Source of the DNA: Cinclus cinclus
Lineage: Eukaryota > Chordata > Aves > Passeriformes > Cinclidae
Assembly: GCF_963662255.1 (NCBI RefSeq)
Contig: NC_085051.1
Span: 57,874,101 to 57,938,100 of the forward strand
Length of the DNA: 64,000 nt
Direction: 5' to 3'
The position numbers and the translations under genes were made by a program. The notes under the pieces are model-generated. The model saw nothing but the letters and a program-made list of their open reading frames with translations. It did not search any database and was not told where the DNA came from. This document shows, in pieces, positions 58,201 to 64,000 of the stretch (the stretch's first letter is position 1; every line of letters starts with the position of its first letter).

Positions 58201-58924
58201 CATAACTTTTGGTCTGAAGAATCACAAGTTCCTTGCCAACAACTTGACCTGAAGGTAAAAGCAAGGCTGTTCTCCAGTGCCTTTTCTCACGGTATACATA
58301 TTCATCTCTTCCAGTACCCATTCCTGTGTCCCATCCAGCTGATGAGCTGAGAAATGGAGCAATCACCCCTGTATAAAGGATTTGAGAGCATAGGCACGGG
58401 TGTTCTCAGAGAAGGAAGACAGTATGCCCTCAAGCCTGTGTGGTAAGGTCAGTGTTGACTTTTCAAGGAATTGAGGTTGTCTCCTCTATTTCCCTTGGCT
58501 TGTTGAGTTCATTTTATGGCTCTCTTTCAGCAATCTAAATTTGCCTGTTAAGAAAAAAAAAAAAGGCTGAAAAAAATCCCACCTCTGCCTCTTCTTCCCT
58601 TGAACTCTGCCCTCTCCTTACTGCCCACAAGATTAAGTGCATTCAGCATTTCTGGGGAAGGAAAAGGCCCTCAGCTCCGCTCAAAGCAGGCATTTACATC
58701 GTCCCTGTCACAGCGTGGAGCTGTGATGCAGAATAGAGTCACAAGCAGAGCTAAGCATTGAGGCAGCAGAGGTGTGGAACCCAAGGGCACTGCTGGTCAC
58801 CCTTCCAGGGCTGCAGAGGGGTGTGCAGGGTGGCAGAGCACCCTCCAACCTAACCTTGTACCTGCAGATAACCAGGGGGATATTCAGGAGCTGTTTGTTT
58901 AAACAGTCCCTTCCTCCTGAACTG

Positions 58925-59020
58925 CCCAAAAAACCAACAACTACAACAACAACAAAACAAACCAACCAAAACAAAACAAACAAAAAAAAAAAACAACAAC
59001 AAGAAAAAAAGAAACACCAA
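58925..59020. repeat. A/C-rich simple repeat, (AAC)n and (AAAAC)n type
   Basis: Short runs of CAA and AAAAC units ending in a poly-A-rich tract. The long hydrophobic minus-strand frame here is a product of this low complexity. Confidence 0.85.
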
Positions 59021-61599
59021 CCCCATGAGAAACACATTACCGAAGGAAATGCCAGATTGGGCTGGGGAAAGCCTGTAGGGTACAGAGGTGTTGTTTTTAC
59101 ATGAAAAGACCCTCAGGGTTCTCCTGCACCAAAGTGTTCATCCTCACAAAGTTTGAGCAGGGCCTGCAGGGATGGTGACACACAAGATTAATGGATCTCT
59201 CTCAGCCATAGGTTGTCAGTTAAGTCAAGCACTGCTAATGAAGGATGCTGTCCCGAGACCTCTGTTAGCACAATGACGAAGCTTTTTTTAAAGTCCTCTG
59301 TGTAAAAGGCATAATCCTTGTATGCCAATGGATCATATCCTCAAGATCCCTAGGGAGCAAGGCAAATGTGGAGAGAAAGGGAAAGGAAATCCCTTATTTC
59401 ATAATGGTGCAAACAGACATGTCAGGAAAATTACATCAATATGCAGCACATGTGAAATTTAATACTTCTCCTAATGCATTTAGATGAGGCAAAATGTAAA
59501 GTCTGTACTGCCTCTGGGAATAATTCTGGTAGGAAGCTTTCACCACTAGGAACCAAGGCCTTTCTACTTACTCTGGAATTTGAGCCTTTGTTTTCAAAGC
59601 CTTCCTAAGAGACTTCAAAATCAAGTTTGTTACGTGTACATTACTCTTTGAAGATCTGTCTTCCAGAATGAAACACTGGTGCTCTTCCCAGCCGTGCTGG
59701 TGTAAATGAAGAGCAGCATGGTTGAAAATCAGTCAAATATTCACAAGGGCCCATCCAACCTGCAGAGGAGGAGAGGCTTTGCACTGCAGAAAACCAAGAT
59801 AACAAACACAACAGAGCCCTTATGCTTTGTCTGTAATCATCTGGAATTGCTGCAAGAGTGCATCAGACCTGCATGGACTTCCACCAGCTTTGACTATGGC
59901 CCATAAGACTCTCAAAGGCTTATAAACACAGTATTTGATTTGGAGTTCTTGCAGACAGGAGGAGCCTGAAGTCTTCTCACTGCTTTCCCTCCCTTTTATC
60001 AAACCATGGATATGGAATTCAGCGAAGGATACAGCTCAGATGTGGCTTGAATTCAGACAAGTGACTTGAAGTGATGATTTCCCCCCCTACCAGGCTGCAG
60101 ATGATCGATGTATTATGCATGAAAATAGTGCCAGGCACAGATGGGGTGGGAGTAGAAGGTGTGAGCTGATAATGACAGCAGCCAAGTTCTGCTAGAAAAG
60201 GCTCTACAACACTCTTGCATGTTGGGCACAAAAAGGATGCAACATGCATGAGAGGCTAGACATGGTTTAAAGGGTCAAACCAATTAACTACAGTCAAAAC
60301 TGAGATTTATGCAAAGATTTGAGTGGCATGGTTGTCAGAGGGAACAGGGGATTAGCCTTGATGATTCAAAGAAACATCTTCCAATTTTGTGTTCTTGAAT
60401 AACCATTAGGGAGCTGAGTAAAACACGTTTTCTGGGGTTTAAAAGCTGAAGACAGGGAATCCAAAGGGGTGACATAGTACTGCATCAGATATTGCCTTCA
60501 GCAGGATCCTGGCTCATGCTCAGCACAGTGCTGAGAACTTGGCACCGGGTCCAAAGCTGAAACAAATAGGAATTTCTTCATGGACATTTCTAGGGTTTGG
60601 ATCCAAGTCACTGAAGACCAGCATGCAGTGCTGAATCCCATAAAAACAGTCAGTGTTTGGATGGGAAACACATCACTGAGTTGGAGCCAGGTAGGTACAG
60701 ACTTCCGTGGGAGGATGAGTCAAGACAGCTCTGGCATCATCTGCAAAAGGACCTGATGCTGTGGGAGAGAGCTTAGCAAGTGTAAAAACCCATGAGGAAG
60801 CAGTGATGGTCCAAAGAAAAGCCCACAATTTCCCTGGTTGTCCTTGGAACACTCTGGAGACCATTGCAAAACCAAGCACTTGAAATAAGCTGCTTCCCTT
60901 CTACCTCTGAACCATAAGAAGGGGATAGTCTGTTCCTCACACAGCTTCTCTGAAGAAACTCCAGCCTTGAGCACAGACCTGACAGCTGGCAAGATGCCAT
61001 TGGCTTTGCCAAATCTGACCACAGCTGGTCCCTGATGCAATAAAATGTTGAATCACCAGAATCTGAGAATGTGTTTGTCTGGAGGGTCACCAAGAAAAAT
61101 CAGCAAAGACTTGCTGGCAGCTTCCAATGCATTTGCCAGTTCCAGGCTCTGTGGAAACCTAACCTGTCAAATTTCCTCCAAACAGGGCTCAGATGCTCAA
61201 ATTTACCAGTGGGAATAAGCATTTCTGATAACACTGCCCAACTTAAGTTTGCAAAGAAACCTCCCATAGAGACAGCATCACAAGGAATAAGGGTTTGTCT
61301 CACATGCCCCAAGGGGTTGCAACCCTCTCACCAAAAGCCAAGAGTAAATGTGTGACAGAAAGGATGCATTGGAATACTGGAATAGCTCAACATCCATGGG
61401 AGTTCATGAGTGACCTGTCAGCTCTGCCAGCCACTGCTTCCCTCCATTTGCCAGCTTGGCAAGCCATCTCCACAGGGATCCACACATATCCTGAGACACT
61501 TTCAAACAGGCTTCCCTGCCACTGCAGCCCAACACAGTCTCCCTAAAGTACAGAAGGAGCTGAAGGGCTTGAGTAAGCTCAGTTTCACTCGTTGCCCAG

Positions 61600-61770
61600 A
61601 AAAAGCTGTGGCTTCCCCATCCCTGGAAGAGCTGGATGGGGCTTGGAGCAGCCTGGTGTCATGGAAAGTGTCCCTGCCCATGGAACTGTCAGGGGATGGA
61701 ACTGGGTGGTCTGTAAGGTCCCTTTCAACACAAACTATTCAGTACTTTCAATGATTACTATGATTTCTTT
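61600..61770 (+). mobile_element. CR1 LINE 3' end
   Basis: AAAGCTGTGGCTTCCCCATC, then CTGGATGGGGCTTGGAGCAG, then GTGTCCCTGCCCATGGAACT and AGGTCCCTTTCAACACAAAC. Confidence 0.88.
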
Positions 61771-64000
61771 AGTTTTACACCCAGTCAAGACCTGCCATAG
61801 ACTAGTAAAAGCCCCTTCATTCCCACTCTAGTTGTCCTTAAGGTGACATTTTGTGTTGCTAGCACCACCAAGACCTGCACATCAGTCTGGATACAGCCTC
61901 CATCTATCCTGCATCCTTATCTCATGCATTTTCAAGGAGCTTAGCAGAAATTTATGGATCAAAGCTAATCGATAATACCAGAGCCCTTTCACCATATTGC
62001 TTTCACTAAATTACTGCATCCTTTAAAAACAGAAATCTTAGCAGACCGCAGTACAATGCCAGACAGACTGTCACTTCCAAATTATGTTTATTTATTCTCC
62101 CTCTGCCTCTTGGCTGGCCCCATTACCAGCATATCTCAGTGTCTCTCAGTCATCAGCATATTTGCCTCTCCTCCCTTCCCCCTACCCCGAGGTGCATGTC
62201 TCCTCTCAAGTACAAAGTGGACTGACACGGCAAGTTTCTGAGCCTATTTAACACTGCCTTTACCTGAGGAGAACTAGATTCAGTGACAGAGCTTCAGAAT
62301 TAATTACATGAAGGTGAATTCCTGTCACAGAGCCTGGCACGGTGTCACCGCAAACATTTTAACAGCCAGTCCCTGGCCCTCAACTGCCTTTGTGCAGTGT
62401 AAAGCAATTATTTGTACCTGCTTGGTGAAATGTGTCAGCCCCTTCAGAGGTGCTGTGACACAGCAAACACGTTCCAACCCTTGTTATTCACAAGGAAAAG
62501 GGTGTGTGGTGGATCTTGGCTGTGCACAAAGTCACTGGTGCTGTTCTGCTCAAGCTCTTCAGGGATCTGAATGCTGTTTGTGTATAATCTACACAGAGAA
62601 TACCTTGCAGATGAGATGCAGACAGGACCAGTGATTTGGCCAAAAGTATAAATGGGACTCGAGGTAAAGGAAACAAAGTGTAAATCTCAAACAAGCATGT
62701 CCTTGCTGAGCCCCACCAGCAGGGAGGAATGGAAGACTGGACCCCCTCTTTCATCTCCCGTTTGTCAAGTATTTTTAGTCTTTTTCTCTCCCTTTCACCT
62801 CCTGTACCCCAAGGGTACCACTGGTGGAAACTCTTTTCAACTCTCACCCCAGGTCCAACTGCTTCCCCTTTCTGTGCTGCAGCTGTTACAGCTGACACAT
62901 TCCTACCACATTTCTTCTTTATTCTCACCCCCCCCACCCCCCCCAAAAAAGTGTTCTGGAGTTTTCTTTACATACCCGCATTACAAATTTGCACAGAGCT
63001 GAGCTGACTCTGGGGTTAACCTGTAAAGTTTGTTAGAGGTGATCCTAGGAGACCACAAAGGGAAAATAAGGAAAGTTGCATTACAGACTGGAGCAAGGAA
63101 GGGAAAGTGTGTTTATGGCTTCCACTGAAGCTTGGTCCAGGGAAAGGAAGGAGGGATAAAGTTTGTTACAGTGGAGAGCAAAGGGAATTGACTACATAAA
63201 GGAGAGATTGGGGCACAGGGCAGAAACAAGCATTGGAGGGAACATCTCTGACTTTCCTGGAGGAAAGGACCTGTCTGCACATCCCAAATTCTCTCTCCAT
63301 TGGGACTAGCAGGGACTGTGAGACTCTTTTAAGATGAGAAGCAGATCAGATTTACCCAGGGCCTTTGGGGTTTAGTCAGATTTCCTGGACCTCCCCAAAC
63401 TGAAGATCATCTGTGGAGCACCTTGAGGGCAGAAGTTCTGAAGATCACATTGCTCCTGGGCAGAAGGTTCCACTGGGGGGTATGTGGTGGCCTCCCCATG
63501 CAGAGGGGGACAGGACGAGCCATCAGCGCAGCCCCAAGAGGGGAAGTTTTGCAGCTGATGGGCAGGAAAATGGGGCTATTCTCAGTGAGCTCAGAAACAG
63601 AGTCCTTTCTCATTAGGGAGGAATTCAATGGGCCTCTCTGGGAATCAGTGCTGCAAAAGGTCAGGTCTCCTTCTGGAAGCCTTTTCTCCTTCGGCCAGCA
63701 GGAAAAATATTTTAAAATATCCCCTAAAGAGCCCTGTTCCCCCGTACTCCCTTCCAAATACAAAAAAGAGGAAATGGCCTCAATGTGGGGAGCGGTGCTG
63801 TGGTGGGGATGGCAAATCTCCCTGTCCAGCCCATGGGACCCACGTTCCCTTTGCACCTGACAGCTTTGTTATTAAAAGACCATGGCTAATTAAGAAGAGA
63901 AGGAACAATGGGAACATCCTATTCCTTTCACAGGGCACGGTGCAGAGATTGCCACATCTGTGGAGACCCTGCCAGCATCAGCTGCCACAGTGTGGCTGTT
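61771..64000. other. Terminal region, no gene seen
   Basis: Contains a C-rich tract (62928-62944) with quadruplex potential on the minus strand. A 145-codon plus-strand frame at 63423-63860 shows no signature I recognise and is overlapped by an equally long antisense frame, so I do not call it a gene. Confidence 0.5.

Larger units (their letters stand above)
57866..61590. other. Intergenic or intronic DNA with simple repeats, no gene seen
   Basis: Contains a TA-rich microsatellite-like stretch (58147-58200) and an A/C-rich stretch (58925-59020). No supported exon. Confidence 0.55.

Noticed and set aside
58708..59037. Hydrophobic minus-strand frame with runs of Phe and Val
   Set aside because: It is the translation of an A/C-rich simple repeat.
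63407..63860. Opposed frames of about 145-149 codons near the right edge
   Set aside because: Equally long frames on both strands, no family signature, no splice or promoter evidence.
50600..64000. Expected neighbouring K2P genes (KCNK5 or KCNK17)
   Set aside because: No pore-loop signature was seen on either strand. They may lie beyond the window.

Overview
This is vertebrate, almost certainly avian, nuclear DNA, and a songbird is my best guess. The evidence is spliced genes with GT-AG introns, many CR1 (chicken repeat 1) LINE 3' ends, and a tandem family of ITPRIPL1-like genes. To my recollection that family is expanded in passerines, but this rests on memory and not on a search. There is no operon structure and no viral or bacterial gene.

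Positions 1 to about 36,285 are a head-to-tail tandem array of a roughly 5.5 kb unit: six full units (5518, 5518, 5517, 5516, 5495 and 5517 bp) and a seventh that stops after about 3.2 kb. The window opens inside the array, so more copies may lie to the left. Each unit carries one minus-strand gene for an inositol 1,4,5-trisphosphate receptor-interacting protein-like 1 (ITPRIPL1-like) membrane protein. The gene model is a TATA-box promoter, a very short noncoding exon 1, a 292-305 bp intron, one coding exon of 490 codons opening ACC-ATG right after the splice acceptor, and an AATAAA signal about 0.86 kb past the stop. Six copies are intact. The fifth carries a 16-bp frameshifting deletion and can make only a 93-residue stub. 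The rest of each unit is a spacer with CR1 fragments in both orientations and a GC-rich stretch. Variants shared in conflicting patterns between copies suggest gene conversion or unequal exchange.

Positions 36,286-41,197 are single-copy intergenic DNA with CR1 fragments and a G-rich tract. Positions 41,198 to about 50,600 hold a plus-strand two-pore-domain K+ channel gene of the TALK type (KCNK16-like, possibly KCNK17). It has five coding exons whose splice phases join into a 336-residue protein with two pore loops (TIGYG and TIGFG). The conserved extracellular-cap cysteine is replaced by glutamine.

Positions 50,600-64,000 show no exon I can support. They hold two further CR1 3' ends, simple repeats and otherwise unclassified sequence. 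The array and the channel are neighbours, with no sequence evidence that they work together.
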